Assembly (NCBI GenBank): GCA_964480425.1
Contig: CAYZPY010000047.1
Location: 1-16,353 of the forward strand
DNA: 16,353 bases
DNA from: CAYYMD01 sp964480425
GTDB taxonomy: Bacteria; Planctomycetota; Phycisphaerae; SM23-33
Direction of reading: 5' to 3'
The stretch's first letter is position 1, and each line of letters opens with the position of its first letter. Below the pieces are notes generated by a model. It was not told the DNA's origin. It ran no database searches and worked only from the letters and a program-made list of their open reading frames with translations. Both the position numbers and the translations under genes were made by a program. Of this stretch, positions 14,967-16,353 are shown in pieces.

Positions 14967-15213
14967 AATACTTATGCTTTCATAATTACCACCGCACCGG
15001 CGACAAGTCAAGGTGGACCGTTGGTCCGTTAACAGGTTAATTGGTTGATCGGTTAATCAGAAAGAATGGTGTAACCTGCAAGCCCGGCGGCGACATCGGC
15101 GCATCCGCCGAGGTCGAGCCGTCGGTAGTGGAGTATTCGTCCACGTCATACATCAGCTCGTCCGCAGGAGCTACGTTGTTTTCGTGCTGATTCGTGTAAT
15201 TAGCGGATAAATT
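14967..15213. other. Spacer between tRNA-Arg and accD
   Basis: No established gene lies in these 247 bases. They contain the octamer repeat, and on the minus strand the accD frame stays open for 58 codons after its stop (15213 down to a TAA at 15037-15039). This frame is rich in Asp, Ser, Thr and Pro and has its first ATG only at about codon 21. I could not support it as a gene. Confidence 0.45.
15025..15058. repeat. Degenerate 8-bp tandem repeat
   Basis: Four consecutive octamers follow the consensus tyGGTTRA: TCCGTTAA, CAGGTTAA, TTGGTTGA and TCGGTTAA, then a partial TC. A weaker fifth copy may precede them. The repeat lies in the spacer between the tRNA and the accD stop and has no evident function. 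Confidence 0.5.
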
Positions 15214-16082
15214 TTACCGCCCGCAGTAGTCGATGAGCCCCGCCAGTTCGCTGCGCAGTTTCCTGCGGTTGACGATGAAGTCCACGAATCCGTGCTCCAG
15301 GAGGAATTCGGCCGTCTGGAAGCCCTCTGGCAGTTCGGACTTTGCGGTGTTGGCGATGACCCGTTTTCCGGTGAAGCCGATCATCGCACCGGGCTCTGCC
15401 ACAATGACGTCCGCCAGCGAGGCGAAGCTCGCCAGCACGCCCGCGGTGGTGGGGTCCGCCAGAACGGAGATGTAAAGACCACCGGCGTCGTCGAACTTCG
15501 CCAGGGCCGCGGACGTCTTGCCCATCTGCATCAGCGACAGCGCGCCTTCGTGCATCCTCGCCCCCCCGGACGTGCACACCATGNNNNNNNNNNGTGATGC
15601 TCGGTGACGTATTCGGCCAGGAGCGCCACCTTTTCGCCCAGGACCGAGCCCATCGAGCCCATCAGGAACCCCCCGTCCATAACGCCGAGCGCCACTCGCC
15701 GCCCCTTGATGTAGCCCACCCCGGTGACGACCGCCTCGGAATTGCCCGTTTTGCGCTGCTCGGTCCTGATTCGCTCGGCGTAACTCTGCCCGCGCCACCG
15801 AAAACCCAGCGGGTCGTCCGGCAGGACGTCGTCGAACATCTCCTCGAACGTGTCTGTGTCGGTCAGCTGGCGGATCCGCTCGCGCGCAGGGATGCGGAAA
15901 TAGTGTCCGCACGCGGGGCATATGCTCAGATTATCCTCCACGTGCCGGCGGTAGAGCATGTCCTCGCACCCGGGGCATCTCAGCCACAGGCCTTCGGGTA
16001 CGTCGCGCTTCTTCCGCGGCGCGGGTCCCTGGAATACCGATGGGTCGAACGGGTGTACGGGCTCTTTCGGCATCTCACTCAT
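15214..16082 (-). CDS. accD: Acetyl-CoA carboxylase carboxyltransferase subunit beta, interrupted by assembly gap
   Basis: AccD joins AccA to transfer the carboxyl group from carboxybiotin to acetyl-CoA, the first committed step of fatty acid synthesis, in the cytosol. The N-terminus carries the four-Cys zinc ribbon (C36/C39 and C55/C58: RCPGC and CPAC). The crotonase-like core has FLMGSMGSVLGEK before the gap, then VCTSGGARMHEG, SLMQMGKTSAALAKF, ISVLADPTTAGV, PGAMIGFTGKRVI and a terminal IDYCGR. Length is ~289 residues, close to E. coli AccD (304). Ten Ns at 15584-15593 put the two halves out of frame. The family expects four residues there (LPLV-like), so about 11 bases are needed and the break is an assembly artefact. 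The start at 16082 has GGAATG upstream. Confidence 0.93.
15584..15593. other. Assembly gap (10 Ns) inside accD
   Basis: Ten undetermined bases separate the frame ending ...YVTEHH from the one beginning MVCTSGGARM. The run length is a placeholder: the true number must be 2 modulo 3 for one reading frame, and 11 fits the family alignment. Confidence 0.95.
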
Positions 16083-16159
16083 GTTTCATTCCGTTATCTT
16101 ACTGAATAGTTTGTACCCGGCGGGGGCGCCTGTCAAATCAAGTCTTCGTCGGATTATGA

Positions 16160-16353
16160 TTATAAATCCCCGGCGTTGATTTCGTAACTGGCCCATTCGA
16201 ACGCCGCGCCGACGCGGTCCCAGAGGTTTTCGACGGGTTCGTTGTCCAGTCGGCACCGCAGCAGACCCAGCACGACAGGGCGCAGCACCAGCGCGGCGTA
16301 GTTGTTTTTGTGCTTCTTTATAATGTTTTTGACCGCCGTGCAGACCCGCTGCT
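16160..16353 (-). CDS. C-terminal end of an unidentified protein (runs off the window)
   Basis: A minus-strand frame is open from the window edge to TAA at 16160-16162, giving the last 63 residues of a protein. It reads as real coding sequence: a basic segment (VKNIIKKHKNNYAALVLR), a hydrophobic stretch (PVVLGLLRC) and an amphipathic C-terminal helix ending WASYEINAGDL. The other two minus-strand frames are poorer: one meets a stop early, and the other stays open but is low-quality Arg-rich sequence. It points the same way as accD and ends 77 bases before it, so the two may be co-transcribed. I do not recognise the family from this fragment. Confidence 0.6.
   Translation of the reverse strand, partial: QRVCTAVKNIIKKHKNNYAALVLRPVVLGLLRCRLDNEPVENLWDRVGAAFEWASYEINAGDL

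Overview
This is a GC-rich bacterial window from a draft assembly: a 10-N gap interrupts accD. The gene families suggest Planctomycetota, possibly Phycisphaerae. Pointers are a XylR-type regulator with a LacI-like sensor fused to an AraC helix-turn-helix, a YfbK-type VWA remnant, the start of a GH130 glycoside phosphorylase, a SpoIIE-type phosphatase with a membrane anchor, and DUF547 and TVP38 proteins. This assignment is inferred from gene content only.

Layout. (1) Bases 1-1543 look like a decaying locus. A XylR-type regulator is split into sensor and DNA-binding halves (224-931 and 931-1305), and facing it on the minus strand is the last ~80 codons of a YfbK-family protein. (2) 1637-3202 encodes a membrane-anchored SpoIIE/RsbU-type phosphatase. 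(3) 3293-14723 is a run of nine plus-strand genes with short gaps or overlaps, probably one operon, ending at a hairpin at 14864-14894. (4) On the minus strand lie tRNA-Arg(ACG), accD and the 3' end of an unidentified gene that runs off the window.

The central find is the operon. Its first gene encodes a 1041-residue fusion of a PqqD-like N-terminus, a radical SAM domain, an ArsM-type arsenite methyltransferase with its four key cysteines, a Cys-rich linker and a DUF5714 domain. The last gene encodes a 664-residue fusion of three nucleotide-sugar enzyme domains: a dolichyl-phosphate-mannose-synthase-like GT2, a TIGR04282-type transferase and a TIGR04283-type glycosyltransferase. The last two families are associated with the arsenosugar radical SAM protein ArsS, yet no ArsS is present here. 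Between them lie an SDR, a membrane-anchored DUF547 protein, an unannotated 56-residue Cys-rich ORF, a TVP38/VTT membrane protein, a MerA-like flavoprotein and a GT-C membrane glycosyltransferase. The simplest model is a pathway that methylates arsenic (or a similar soft element), adds an organic group by radical chemistry, and glycosylates or exports the product. In it the large fusion would replace separate ArsM and ArsS enzymes.

The operon also carries a scar. A 156-codon ORF (9220-9690) joins the first ~31 codons of a GH130 gene to the last membrane helices of a CPA1 Na+/H+ antiporter. Isoleucine codon use changes at the same junction, which points to a deletion, a transferred fragment or a misassembly.
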